The position numbers and the translations under genes are program-made. A DNA stretch of 64,000 bases. Source: Chamaecrista fasciculata. Its lineage: Eukaryota; Streptophyta; Magnoliopsida; Fabales; Fabaceae. The notes beneath the pieces are model-generated. The model ran no database searches and was not told the origin of the DNA. It saw only the letters and a program-made list of their open reading frames with translations. Each line of letters starts with the position of its first letter. The first letter of the stretch is position 1. The DNA lies in contig QANZ01031075.1 in NCBI GenBank assembly GCA_003254925.1, forward strand, positions 58,734 through 122,733, read 5' to 3'. Positions 24,731 through 47,221 of this stretch are shown piece by piece.

Positions 24731-25955
24731 AGGATAAAATGCAGTTTGGTACCATGTGGTTAGGGGCGGTTCCACTTTAGTACCTTGAAAGAAAAATTTT
24801 TGCATTTTGGTACCTTGTATCCTGTGCTTTATTTCCGTCTACATTTCACGGAAAACAAGCACGTCAGAGGCACGTGTCTGGTTTAAATACTAAAATGTTT
24901 CCATTTTCGCCATTTGAAACCCTAATCTCGCTGCAAATTTCCCAAATTCTCTCAAATTCTCTTACTTGAACTTCCCCTATTCCTTCTGGAAGTATTTATA
25001 TAAAGAGGAAAGCAGTAGAACCCAGAAAGCGTGACAAAAATTGTGCAGGTATTATACGGTAGTTTATGCAATGAAGCTCCTTCGAGATTTACTTTCAAAT
25101 GGCGAATTTGGAAATTTTAGAGGAGACGCTATTGATACCCACGAATTTCATATACCCCCAACTATCTCAGTAATTGTGTGGCAAAATCATCAATGCTACT
25201 AGTTAAAAAAGGAATTGATCTGCCCAATTTTCACATTTCGCTAAGAAAAGAAAAATAAGATGAACTAATAAATAAATCAGCAAAAAAGTGCTAATTCACG
25301 GGTTCCTGCAGAGGAAGCGGTCTAAAAATCCATGAAGAGATGGGATCAAAACAGACAAGTCTTCAGTCCATCAAAGAACTAAATACAATCACGTTGGGAG
25401 AAGCTTTAAGGGATTCCAAAAGGGTTGGGAGAAGAAGAAGCTTGGGATTTGGCTGAGAGTAAAAACATTGGCTACTACTCTTTTATTTCTTTTTTTTTCT
25501 GTTCTTTTTTCTTTTTCAGATTCAGAGATTGCAAGTGAAAAAGTGCGGGGTGAAAAATTTCAAAAGGTTCTATAAAAGAAAGGATGAGTGAAATGAAGAG
25601 TAGAGTGAAGAATTTGTAGAAGAGACAGATGAGAGATTTGACATCATTTGGTAGTAATTTTTCGTTCTTTTGCTTTCAGATGAGAGAATTTGGAAATTTG
25701 CAGCGAGTTTAGGGTTTCAAACCGCGAAAATGGAAGGATTTTGGTATTTAAACCACCCACGTAGGATTTTGGTATTTAAACCACCCACGTGCCTCTCACG
25801 TGCCTGTTTTCCGTCAAATGCAAACGGAAATAAAGTACAGGGGACCAATTTGCTAACGAAGCAAACTACAGGGCACCAAAATGCAAAAAATTTTCTTTCA
25901 GAGTACCAAAGTGGAACTGCCCCTAACCACAGGGTACCAAACTGTATTTTACCCT
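24731..25955. mobile_element. Foldback/inverted-repeat element of ~1.2 kb, 'TTTGGTACC' family
   Basis: The left end (GGATAAAATGCAGTTTGGTACC) and right end (GGTACCAAACTGTATTTTACCC) are inverted copies. The arms extend ~230 bases with matching features in reverse: 'cactttagtacc', 'ttgcattttggtacc', 'tttatttccgt', 'acggaaaac', 'cacgtg' and 'gaaaccctaa'. The middle (~24980-25640) is not repeated and has no recognisable ORF. No target duplication could be assigned because a short 'aaagaaggataaaa' direct repeat abuts the left end. It lies just 3' of beta-glucosidase A. Confidence 0.7.
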
Positions 25956-26059
25956 TTAAGGGTTTAAAGAAAGAAAGGATGGTAAAATTTGCCAGAGGAT
26001 TTAGAAATTGCTTCGAGTATGCCCAACAATCATATGAGCCTTATGAGCATAGTGCAAAA

Positions 26060-26570
26060 AACTGGACCGGTCATTGACCCGGTGGAAGGCTCGGGTCACT
26101 GGTTCAATGGTTCAACCGTTGGGTCACTGGTTCAACCGGTTGAGCCGGTTTACTTAAAAAATACATTTTTAAATATACGTATTCATCAAATACACATTAA
26201 TATCTTATAATAATTTAAATATAAAGTAAAAATTAAACACTTTGGTACCCTTTGGAGTTATTTTGCAATTTTAACCATAACAAATTTTGTAAAAATTACA
26301 TATTGACCCCAACTTTTTTTAAAAAATTTTCATTTTAGTCCCTAGATAATATGTATCCAGGGACCAATTTATAATTTTTTGAAAATTTTTTGGGATCAAT
26401 ATGTAATTTTTGCAAAACTTGTCGAGTCAAACCGATTCACGATTCACCATTCCGACGATTCAACCGTCGATTGAACCAGTGACTGGCCGGGTCAAATGCA
26501 GAACGATACTTTGCTTATTCCGGACCGGTCTGGTGTCCGGTTCACCGGGTCACCGGTCGAACCACGTGGT
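26060..26570. mobile_element. Element with 'ACCGGTTCAACCGG'-type inverted arms
   Basis: The left arm (26060-26150) is dense in 'ggttcaaccggtt', 'gggtcac' and 'gaccggtc' words, and the right arm (26420-26570) holds their inverted equivalents. Between them, 26240-26430 carries a second inverted pair around 'aaaaattacatattgacccc' and 'gggatcaatatgtaattttt'. No coding capacity. This looks like one MITE enclosing or fused to another. Confidence 0.55.
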
Positions 26571-27158
26571 CTGATCTACTTTTTTGTACTATACTTATGA
26601 GTTATGTCTAAGTCTTGCTGTTCTGTGTTAACATAAGATATTATACAACAATCAAAGTTTTTTTTGGCTAAGTGGGATTAACTATATACTATGAAAAGTT
26701 ATGTAATTTTTGTTTCACTCTCTCTCCTCTCTCATTTTTTATTTTTCTTTTTGTTTTAATTTTAATCAATCATTTTGAAATTCGTGCCAAAATCAAAGAC
26801 AAAAATTGCGTAGCTTAAGCTATGGTACTTTTCATAGCAAAAACCCTAAACTATATGGATAAGCTCATGACAATGTATTTTATATTTACATATTTTCAAG
26901 GTTAGATTATTGATGACATGAGATATTTTAAGTTCAAAAAAGTAATTCATCACGTCGGGAATATAGATCTTAAGGTATACCCATCATTATAAAGTGCCCA
27001 AAGACTCATAGTCACTTTTAATGCAACATGTTTCTACACATCAGTTACTTGAATCCATTATTACTTAAGATTAAGTGATTAACAAGATGACTAAGAGTAT
27101 TATCACTGCCAGAGAAATCTTGACAGCACCATGGCTCAGTGAATCATTCTCCACTTCT
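26571..27158. other. Intergenic 3' flank of the HINT gene
   Basis: A short inverted pair ('actatgaaaagttatgtaattt' near 26690 and 'gctatggtacttttcatag' near 26820) suggests another degenerate small element. No gene is supported. Confidence 0.3.
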
Positions 27159-29509
27159 TTAGCCTGCGGGCCAGTTCATCTGTCTTCCCCCAAGGAGGTG
27201 CACATGAATGTGGTAAACTGATTGGCCTGCCAAAAACAAAATTCAACGCAATTTGGAAATTATGCATATAAAAGGAACATGAAAAAAAGTAACATCATCC
27301 CCTTCAACTTAAGTCATTTTAAACACTTACCTCAAGTTTGAAAACTGGAAAACACCCTCTTTACTATCACCATCCAAAATTTAAATACTTCTATCCACTT
27401 TCCCTTTAACTCTGTAAAAGATATGCTACCTCAAATTCTATCATTTGTCGCTTTTAGACAAATGGCAGTATACCACTTGGCAAATTACAAAATTTGAAAC
27501 GTTCAATGGGTTTCAGAAAATGGACACAAGGCTTTGAATAAGGATGAAAGTTGAGGGGTTATTTAGTGTTTGCATTAGAGCTCAAAAAGAAAGAGATATT
27601 TACACTTTTATCCAAAAGGAAATGTCTGTGTCTTCGGAGAACAAGCTCAAGAATCTGAAAATAAAAGATGAGTGGTCAAAATGTAAATATTGGGATGAAG
27701 AAGGACACTTACATCCTTTTGGCCCATCATTGATCACGATTCTGAAGCCATCGTCAAGCCCTTCTTGCTTTGCAACCAGCTTGGCAGTGTATAGAAGCCG
27801 GCCAAGAATCTCAAAGTGCCTCTCCTCAGCCTGGAGAACAAGACCATTAGAAAAAGAATCCAAAAACAGAAATTATTCCATGCTAAAGTGCTGTACGGTA
27901 GATGATAGGTGTTGTTTTGCAGAACCAAATGTGACCAGATTTTGTGGACTAAGTCTGGCATCCTAGATCCATTCAGATTTGATGGGGGTCCAAAAGCATG
28001 CATTCATATCATAACTACATGACAACAGGCAGAACCAAAACCTAGCAAACCAAGACTATTCAGTCATACAACACTTGTAATTTGTGAGAATAAGCATGCT
28101 GACAGGTCCTCTACTCTACTATAGTAAAATTTCTTAATTAGTAGATCCTCTATTAAATTTTCATCACATATTAGAAAAGAATGAATTGACATACATACCT
28201 TGGACAGACCGGTTAACCCATCTCTCACTTTTGGAATGATTAGAATGTGTACTGGAGCTTGAGGGGAAATGTCCCTAAAGGCAAGGACCTGTAAAACGAC
28301 AAAATAAAATAGAATAATAAATTGCAATAACACATCATCAAAACAACCAGTTCAACATGATCAGAAGAATGGCCAACTGCAAAACCATGATGACAATTTT
28401 ATGACTGTTCAATGACTTAGCTTTATTTATGTAAAAAAAAAATAATCCAAAGGGCAATTGCAGAATGTGCAGAGAAAACCCAATCTAATAAAGACTAAAA
28501 GAGTATCACGATCATCCAGAGTTGGAAATATTTGTATAGTTAAGCTGCACTAGAGACCAAAAACTAAAATGTCACATTGTCAGCTAATCAGAAAAATTGG
28601 GATTGTATTACAATCCAGGAGCCAGTATCTTCTGAGAGTAACCAATGTATACATAGCACACATCACAACAACTAATTTATTTAAAGTTTAAGCATCAAAG
28701 ACTCATTTGATCATTATAGACCTTTACACGATTAGTCAGTCTAGAGAGTAAGGAGGGCGTTAACAAGACATCAAAAACAACAAACGAGGTTATCATCTCT
28801 TTATATATTATATTGAAATGCATACTCTAGATTTAAGTACAAGCTATCCAAGCCCAACAAAACTCCCCTTCAGCCCCTCCCAAAAGAAATTAAGAGTAAA
28901 ATAATAGGTACAAAAGTGGAGGATAACATAAAACATCTGGAAGTACCTTGTCATCCTCATACACTATAGTAGAAGGAATTTCCTTTTTGATAATCTTGTC
29001 AAATCTGCGAAGTATAGAATACAGAAGTGAAGTGACATTAAATAGTACTCCAGAGTACTCAGACATTTTCGAAGTAAATATTTCTTTTGAAATCCAGCTT
29101 CCAGCACAAACAGGCAGAACCTCTCGTTTTCTAAAAAGTAAATGTGGGATTGCGGGTGTATATAACATATCCATTTTTATCGGGTACACAAATTAAATCC
29201 ACGCAAATGCAAAAACGAAAGTAAACAAGGAACCAACCAGCTTCAAATTGGAAGGAATTACTTCGAGCATATATTTGAATAGCACAAGCAAAACGATGCT
29301 CATTATCATCTAAAAAACAAAACGACATATTCAGGCAAATGAAGGAATGATGACTGGAGATGCGAAATCGGATTGTAAAAAGAAAATGGAAAAACAAACA
29401 AGGACAAAGGAAAAATAAAGGTAAAAAAGAAGAAGGGAGAAAGGTAAGCTTACATGGTAGGAGCATCAGAAGGAGCGGCTGCAAGAGCAGCTTCTTTCTC
29501 AGAAGCCAT
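27159..29509 (-). CDS. HINT: HIT-family (HINT-type) nucleotide hydrolase
   Basis: Five exons on the minus strand, 29509-29454, 29004-28947, 28288-28199, 27830-27713 and 27226-27159, splice in frame to 129 residues. The product starts MASEKEAALAAAPSDAPT and continues IFDKIIKKEIPSTIVYEDDKV. It contains the HINT signature FRDISPQAPVHILIIPK and the histidine triad His113-x-His115-x-His117 within YHIHVHLLGG, and ends RQMNWPAG. HINT proteins are small dimeric enzymes that hydrolyse purine nucleoside phosphoramidates; plant members also act on adenosine 5'-phosphosulfate (established for the family). The length matches plant HINT1-type proteins and no targeting signal is obvious, so a cytosolic or nuclear site is likely. 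None of the exons is found as a long ORF, because all are short. Confidence 0.92.
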
Positions 29510-29755
29510 GGAGTCGAAAAACTGTCACGCAAAAAATAATTTTTTTTTTGCAACTTATAATGCTCAGCTGGACTATATAGGCCCGGCCCATCAGAAGCCC
29601 AATTCCGAATATGAAAACTAATCTTATTCGGGCCATGAACAAATAATTAATGTCCTTCCAATAATGGGAGGTGGAGAGATAATACATGATTACATGTGTT
29701 GGTTTATAAAAATAAATTTTAAAATAATCTTTTCCTTTTTAGTTTTTTTTTTAAA

Positions 29756-30041
29756 AGAATCACACTTAATTTTCTTAACACCTACCAATTTCCATTATAC
29801 GGTAAAAATTTGTTTCAGTTGGTTCAATAGAAGTATAGAACACTTTTCNATAATTTTCAATTCCTCCTCTTTTTTATCATTTTCATTCATTTTAATCTCA
29901 AATCCTCAAAATAAAATTGTAAAGTGTCCCAACACTTTTTCAGTTTGTTTTTAAAGAAACACATTTAATTTTCTTAACACCTTCCAATTTCCATTATACG
30001 GTTAAAAATTTGTTTCAGAAGGTTCAATAGAACACTTTTCG
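29756..30041 (+). repeat. Imperfect duplication around a single N
   Basis: A ~90-base unit starting CACTTAATTTTCTTAACACC and ending TAGAACACTTTTC occurs at ~29760-29848 and again at ~29958-30040, with a few differences. The N at 29849 follows the first copy directly. The segment lies in the spacer between the HINT gene and B1. Confidence 0.6.
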
Positions 30042-30558
30042 TAGAGTATGAGAATGTAATTTTATTTTTAATAAAAGAATTGTTCAATAATTTTACTTTT
30101 CAAGACAATGTGTAAAGATTTAACTTTATTGATAAAGAATTAAAATAGAAATGTTTATAACATAGATCAAATGTAGAATTAAATTTCTTTCTGCATTGTC
30201 CCTTTTGTGTAGAAGATAAAACTATTAACTTTTGAAATCTTCCATCCTTGCATCGCCAAAAGTCTAGCTTATATATATGGCTTGGCCATTATTACTATGA
30301 AGTATGAACACAAGTGGAGAGTATAATCTCAAACAAAGTTCAAGTAACAGGACTTAAAAGTTAATAGACTTTTAAACCATACATACTTTTTAAGCATGAT
30401 TTCTTAACGTCAAACTCGTAAAAATAATATGGTATTATAATCTACTCGTGAGTGTTGAATAAAATCTAATTATACATTGATCATGTCACTTTATTCTCAA
30501 ATAAATTGGGAAATTACAAAGCTTTATTTTAGCCTGCCCATAGTACTTTTAAATCGCA
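30042..30558. other. Intergenic, 3' flank of beta-glucosidase B1
   Basis: AT-rich sequence with no recognisable gene or repeat termini. It should contain the B1 3'UTR and poly(A) site on the minus strand. Confidence 0.3.
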
Positions 30559-32935
<2,377 letters not shown>

Positions 32936-32936
32936 A

Positions 32937-33163
32937 NNNNNNNNNNNNNNNNNNNNNNNNNNNNNNNNNNNNNNNNNNNNNNNNNNNNNNNNNNNNNNNN
33001 NNNNNNNNNNNNNNNNNNNNNNNNNNNNNNNNNNNNNNNNNNNNNNNNNNNNNNNNNNNNNNNNNNNNNNNNNNNNNNNNNNNNNNNNNNNNNNNNNNNN
33101 NNNNNNNNNNNNNNNNNNNNNNNNNNNNNNNNNNNNNNNNNNNNNNNNNNNNNNNNNNNNNNN
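32937..33163. other. Assembly gap (227 Ns) between B1 and B2
   Basis: The left flank matches the intron just 5' of exon 4 (as at 35236-35258 in B2). The right flank matches intron 12 (as at 30842 in B1). A complete B1 and B2 would need at least exons 1-3 plus promoter, and exon 13 plus 3'UTR. That is more than ~1.2 kb, far more than 227 bases, so the gap size is not real. Confidence 0.95.
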
Positions 33164-33264
33164 AAAAAGTGGGGGAATTAGCATTGTGAAACAATGACAA
33201 GTATTGAAAGTAATTAAGAAAAGAAAATAATGAAATAGGATAAGGAAAAAGTTAGGACATGTAC

Positions 33265-36105
<2,841 letters not shown>

Positions 36106-36314
36106 TTATTTGGTGCAGTCGTTATTGCGTTCTTCAATTTGTGGACTAGTCTAGAGAGGAATGAGGGCTTCTAAAAATGAAATAATGTGCGAATTCGAAT
36201 CTTGGACATTTCCATTTCACATGGACTGATTTGATGTCTTTAATTTGTGGACTAATTGTTACTTTCTAAGTAATGATTTTAACTAAAAAAATTATAAAAA
36301 GTTATATATAATTA

Positions 36315-36800
36315 GCCAAAGTCTCAAATTGGTCCCTTATCTTTCAAATATTTCATGTTGGTCTACATATTTTCATGATATTTTAAATTAGTCCTTAACT
36401 TGCTTATGAGATGTGATTTGACCTCATTTTTCAGCGATCTTAACTGGACAGAGAAAAAACACTTCAAGAATTAATACATATTTTAGAACTCGTCGCATTC
36501 AAATTTGAAATGAGAGAAATTTGACCATTTCACTTGTTTGACAATGAAATGAATTATTCACTTTTAAGACTCGATTTGATCTTCTTTGTCGATGATCCCA
36601 AAATATTCATCAAAAGAAATTAATAATTCTGAATTTGTCGCATGAGTTTGAAATGAGAGAGATAAGACCACATTCAATATTTTTTGAACCAATTTCAAAC
36701 ATCATGGAAACATAAAAGACCAATCTGAAATAAATAAAAGATAAGGAACTAAAATTTGAAATGTATCCTATACATAACGGACCCATTTCAGACTTTGGCC
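36315..36800. mobile_element. Inverted-repeat element, 'ATTGGTCC' family, copy 2
   Basis: The left end (GCCAAAGTCTCAAATTGG) is mirrored by the right end (CCCATTTCAGACTTTGGCC). The interior carries phrases shared with 13465-14216 and 61135-61537, such as 'gatttgacctcatttttcagcgat'. No coding capacity. Confidence 0.6.
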
Positions 36801-37942
36801 AATATAATTGTGTTTTCTTGCATTCTTTGCGTTAGGTCAATCTGATGGAAGAAGCATCAAATGCAGAAAGGAAAGCGTGGGTGGTGGAGACACCACACAC
36901 ATCACACTCATGTAAATTCTATCATTCTTCACTTTCAATCCTTTCTTTCTTTAATTTCCACTGTCTACGTCTTTTCCTTTTTGACAATTTTGCAAATTAA
37001 TATGCCTAGTCCAAAGCCAGATTATATATACATGAGCGTTCCAGAGTGTGACTCTCTGTTTTGCGCTCTTTCGGTATTGATGGAGATGAACTGATGAAGA
37101 CATGAAGTGATTCCTATGAAAAAGACATGAAGTGATGATTGTAAGAATAATAATAATTTTAAAAAATAGTTCTATATAAATTTTTTTGGACTTTCATATA
37201 TATTACAAAATACTTTGATTAAATTATGTTTTTTTAGAAAATTTTATATGTTTCAAAATATGATTACACAGAAACACTTCTGACATTCTGAATCTAGAAA
37301 GTAAGTTTTAACTTTTTAGTATATCTCCTAAATTTTTTTTATTCTCAATGGTATCATAACACTTTAATACTGGATTCAACAAGTGGTAAAATGACATGAT
37401 ATTAATTTAGTGACATAATCAATACTAATCTAACGATTAAAGCATAACTGTTACTAATACAAAAAATTGTCATATTTTTTCTTTTTCATTTTCTAATATT
37501 ACCTCTTTGATCAATATTATAGTATACCTTTAGCCTTTTATAAAAATTTCTTTCAAAATAATACATCTTTAATATTAACTTCATTGATTAATTTACTTCG
37601 GGCCAAAAAAAAATTGATTAATTTACTTATTTTATATCCTGTCTTGAAACAGGACTGTTTTGTTTGTTTTAATAATTGATCATTTTTCTTGTGAAAACAA
37701 CATTTGCTTCATTATTAGTACTTGATAATTGATATGCAATATCTTTCTTGCACTGAAAGAAAGGGTAGTTAGTGGCAGAAATCAAGGAAAGCTGAAAAGT
37801 GTAAACGAAATTCATGTCATGAAATTATATATATTTCCAAAATAAGCATGATTTACTTTTGGTAAATGGACATAACGTATTTCTATGTGGAATGCGTCCA
37901 TAAATTCTGATTTTTAGATTTATGAATTAGTAAATAAATTTA
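36801..37942. other. AT-rich spacer, nothing recognised
   Basis: The plus-strand ORF at 36861-37094 has no recognisable motif and is not supported as a gene. The rest is AT-rich without repeat termini that I can define. Confidence 0.35.
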
Positions 37943-39101
37943 GGCCAAAGTGCAAATTTGGTCATGTAACTTTGCTCCAGTTCCCAAATCAGTCTTATAA
38001 CTTTTTTTTGTCTCGAATTTGGTCCTGCATCTTTACTCCAGGTCCCAAATCAGTCATATGTCTTTTTTTGTTTCAGTTTTGGTCCGTTATGTTTTGAAAC
38101 CTCCCACCGTTACTCCTCTGTCTATTTTAAATTACAGTTTGGTCCTAAAAACTTCAAGTCCCTAACTATCAAAATGAAAGTGAAAGAGCATCCCTGAAGA
38201 TTCTCAAACCTTACATCTTGGTCCCTAATCCATGAATTCTTCATGAAATGAAATAGAAATGCAATAAAAACACAAACTAAAAGCAAATGATAGAGGAACC
38301 AAAACTGAAAATGCAGAAAATTTAAAACCCACTGGAAAACGTACGAAAATCGCCGAGAAACTCAAAAACTCATCCAAAAACCCCAATTCTCACTGAAATC
38401 TTACTCAAATTAATCGCCCTCAAATGTTTTAAGAAAGAATTTTCAAATATCCAAACTTTTGAGGAGGAAGGTGATAGAAGATTCCCTTACATTTGGTGAT
38501 TCCGATAGAGAAGTTCTGAAATCCAATACATTTCTTCTATCACCTCCCTCCTCAAAAGTTGGATTTTCAAAATTCTTTTTAAAGCATTAAAGGGCGATTA
38601 TTTGAGTGAGATTTCAGTGAGAATTGAGGTTTTTGGATGAGTTCTTGAGTTTCTCGGTGATTTCCATACGTTTTTCGGCGAGTTTGGGGTATTTTCCGGT
38701 AGGTTTTAAATTTTCCGCGTTTTTAGTTTTGGTCCCTCTGTCATTTGCTTTAATTTGTGTTGTTTTTGCATTTCTATTCCATTTCATGAAGAATTCATGG
38801 ATTAGGACCAAGATATAAGGTTTGAGAATCTTCAGTAATGCTATTTCACTTTCATTTTGATAGTCAGAGACTAAAGTGAAAGGGACTTGAAGTTTTCAGG
38901 ACTAAACTATAATTTAAAATAGACGGGGGACTAAGGGTGGGAGGTTTTCAAAACATATGGGACCAAAACTAAGACAAAAAAAGATATAGGACTGATTTGG
39001 GACCTAAAGCAAAGATACATGACCAAATTCGAGACAAAAAAAGTAATAGGACTGATTTGAGAACTAGAGCAAAGTTACAAGACCAAATTCGCACTTTGGC
39101 C
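37943..39101. mobile_element. Long foldback element, ~1.16 kb, two ~550-bp inverted arms
   Basis: The left arm (37943-38484) and right arm (38531-39101) are inverted copies over nearly their whole length, with only ~45 bases between them. The outer ends are GGCCAAAGTGCAAATTTGG and CCAAATTCGCACTTTGGCC. Landmarks such as 'gaggaggaaggtgatagaag', 'cgccgagaaactc', 'ttcatgaaatgaa' and 'attttgatagtc' recur in reverse order on the other arm. Transcription through it would give a hairpin RNA of ~550 bp. No protein is encoded; the small ORFs on both strands are images of each other. Confidence 0.85.
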
Positions 39102-39432
39102 ATCAATTTAAACTTCATGGACCAAAGAATTAAAATAAATTCAGATTTTTGCTCAAATGGATCCTGAAAAATATTTTGGACTAAAAACACATTTTGGCCT
39201 TAGTAAAAGATTCAAAGATGAAATGATGAATAATATTGGGCTTAGTCCGAAAATACAGATTGGGACAGAAATATATTCAAAAGTTGCATATTAGTCCCTG
39301 TGCTTGATAAAACATATAAGATATTGCAGTTTAGTCCGAACACATAGTCAAACAAAATTTTTGCAAATTATCAAAAACAAATAAATATTTAGAAAATTAA
39401 TTATATCAAAATTTAGTCCAACATAGGATATT

Positions 39433-39845
39433 GTGTGTTTCTTGGTGATGCATTGGTGTCATGGAAAACTAAGAAAAAACCTACCTTCTCCCGAAGTTCT
39501 ACCGAGGCTGAGTATCGAAGCCTTGCTTCTACTGTATGTGAACTCCAATGGATCGATTATGTATTGTAGAGTCTCTCAGTTCATGTTCCACGACTCATTT
39601 CCTTATGGTGTGACAATCAGGCCGCTTTACATATCATTCAAAACCCTGTTTTCCATGAGCGTACCAAGCATATCGAGATCGATTGTCACTTGGTTCGCAA
39701 TCGGTACAAAAATGGCTTTGTTTCTCCTAAGTTCATTGCTTCTAATTCTTAGCTTGCTGACATATTTACAAATGGATGCTACTCGATTCCCTTTATTTTT
39801 GTCCAAATTAGGCCTTGTTGCTTTCCCATCCAGTCCTAACTAGGG
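39433..39845 (+). pseudogene. Ty1/copia RNase H remnant
   Basis: In the frame starting at 39435 the sequence reads VFLGDALVSWKTKKKP, then the copia RNase H signature SSTEAEYRSLA and CELQWI. After a stop come [10 protein letters not shown] and [17 protein letters not shown]. These are the C-terminal RNase H motifs of copia polyproteins. In-frame stops and slips break the frame at least twice, and no upstream polyprotein is present, so this is a dead fragment. The A/T-rich sequence to ~40090 may be remnant 3' LTR. Confidence 0.8.
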
Positions 39846-40100
39846 GATGATGAAATAGAAGTTTATGCTGACTCATTTGCCATATATGTCATCAGTTATC
39901 TCTGTGAGCATCCACATCACCGAAGACTTTGTATTTTGCTTTTATACACTTTTTCTGTACAGCCTGTATTATTTTCTAATATTCTTTCTCTCATGTGAAT
40001 ATCTTGTCTTTGGTTAGTTAGTTGTCTCGGGGTGTGTAAATTCGTTTTGCCCCACTCATGGCTAGTCATTTTTTTTTTTTGCTCTGCTTGTAACATGTAN

Positions 40101-42261
<2,161 letters not shown>

Positions 42262-42967
42262 CACATGAGCTGAGGAATAATTCTGTTAGACAGCTGGATC
42301 TGTAATTTCCTTTTTCCTTGTATTTCCCTTGCTTTATATTCTGAACGTTGCACTAGTATTGAGTAGTGAATTATGTGGTATTTTGTTTTGGAGTATATTT
42401 CCCGTTTCCATTTTGGGATTTGATACACCCATCGTCCATCATTTTACCTCTCTTACTCTCCACTTTATTATTTCTTCTGTGTCACTATCAAATGCACCCA
42501 CGCTCTCGTTGCATGATGTCAATTAAAGATAAGTAATAAGTTTAATTAATTGAGAGCCCTTCATACTCGAAGTCTCTTTACCTTCTTTTGGGATAGAGTA
42601 TGATTTACTTGTCGTGTATGTAAGAATGGAATGAGATAGTACGATCTTAGATTTTATATATTCGATCATCAATTATATGACAAATAAATATTTTTGAGAA
42701 TCACTTTATGAATTAATTAAAAAAATATTAAAATCGGCAAGATGATGGATGACCTTGCTTGCTTGCTCAATCTCCAAATTCAAATACTCTCACGATACTA
42801 ATGAAAAGCTCATAAAGGAATTTGATGACATAAGATATCATAAAACTAACAGAAATCACTATTGCTACGGATTTCAATATTTATTTTGGATAAAGATTTG
42901 CGTGTGCATTTAATGATCTATTCTTAATCAAATATATATAATCTAGAAATACAAAATCTCTCTCTTA

Positions 42968-43807
42968 GGATAAATTACACAGAAAGTCCATATGTTTGGC
43001 TCATTTACAAGGGAGTTAGTTGCACCCACAAATGATATAAATACTACTGTTGCATTAGCTTTACTTACGATGGTAGCATAATTCTATGCGGGTCTTTCAA
43101 AAAAGGGATTAGGTTATTTTGGTAAATACATCTAACCAACCCCAATCCTTTTATCGATTAACATCTTAGAAGATTTCACAAAACCATTTTGACTTTTCGA
43201 AAATATATTAGCCGATGAATTAGTAGTTGTTGTTATTGTTTCTTTAGTACCTAGTGGTTCCTATACCTGTCATGTTCCTTGGATTATTTACAAGCAGTAT
43301 TCAAGCTCTTATTTTTGCAACTTTAGCTGCGGCCACATTTACAGAAAGGGTTTACAGAAAGGGTGTCTATTATTTAAAAAGTGATAAATAAAGATCTGTG
43401 ATTTGCTCCGTTAACAAAAAAATGTCCCATGAGATATTTGACATTCAAAACTAACGAAATTAGGACAATGTGCAACTCATGTGACCCATTTCCACATACC
43501 CAATCTCTAATTTATGAGGACTAAGGTTCAAAAATAGAAGAAAATGACGAGAATGAGAGTTAGGGTTCGTAAGGATGTGGAGATAGGGTTCGATTTCTGC
43601 ACAATGGAGGAAAAATTAAGGATTGGGTATGTAAAAATGGGTCATGTGAGTTGCACATTGTCCTAATTCCGTTAGTTTTGAATGGCAAATAACTCCTGGA
43701 ATCCTTTTAGCAAACCACATACCCTTATTCGCCACTTTTTAAACCACATGAACTTTTTTTCTATAAATGGGTCAAACCACAGGGATCTTATGTATAATTT
43801 ACCCTTA
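42968..43807. mobile_element. Inverted-repeat element enclosing a plastid insert
   Basis: The left end (TAGGATAAATTACACAG, then 'gtttggctcattt') matches the inverted right end ('aaatgggtcaaaccac', then TGTATAATTTACCCTTA) over ~40 bases. Inside are the atpI fragment (43010-43345) and a smaller foldback whose ~65-base arms lie at ~43441-43508 and 43618-43684. A related unpaired arm lies at 49030-49150. The target duplication is not clear. Confidence 0.6.
43010..43345 (+). pseudogene. atpI: Nuclear plastid DNA (NUPT): fragment of chloroplast atpI
   Basis: Conceptual translation follows the C-terminal half of plastid ATP synthase subunit a (CF0-IV): ELx[66 protein letters not shown] and [12 protein letters not shown]. 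Point changes create stops (a TAT codon became TAA after VA, and another TAA follows GKYI), and part of the KPLSLSF segment is scrambled. It therefore codes for nothing here. In the plastid this subunit forms part of the proton channel of ATP synthase. The identity is clear; the insert is moderately old because of the accumulated changes. Confidence 0.88.
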
Positions 43808-43870
43808 TTAGTTTATTACATACAACTGAAGGTAAAGAGACTCGAGTGTGAGGTTCCTCAAAACTTTATT

Positions 43871-46985
<3,115 letters not shown>

Positions 46986-47020
46986 CGTTAAATGCTCACC
47001 AATTCAGTGAATAAGCACTC

Positions 47021-47030
47021 CTTTTATATA
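47021..47030 (-). promoter_or_regulatory. TATA box of beta-glucosidase D
   Basis: On the minus strand the word TATATAAAAG ends 36 bases upstream of the ATG at 46985. If transcription starts the usual ~30 bases downstream, the 5'UTR would be only a few bases long. The motif is a good match to the plant TATA consensus, but its use is inferred. Confidence 0.45.
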
Positions 47031-47221
47031 GAGTCACAGATTAATTGGCCCTTTCATGATTCTACTTTCATTTTGGGGATTTTCGATAGTAAGAAGTCAA
47101 AGAGTGTCGCATGTCATGACGTCAAAACCTATTTTATTATTCTTCCACAGACTTATGGGAAAGCTACATTTGAATCGCTACCCAACTCAGCGCGAGTGTC
47201 CTGTTTGGGAGAACAATAATT

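Noticed and set aside
38614..38818. Overlapping ORFs on both strands inside the large foldback
   Set aside because: They are the two readings of a long inverted repeat, with no protein similarity recognised.
39433..39843. 136-codon plus-strand ORF starting at 39433
   Set aside because: It is in the wrong frame relative to the copia RNase H similarity, which uses the frame starting at 39435 and contains stops.
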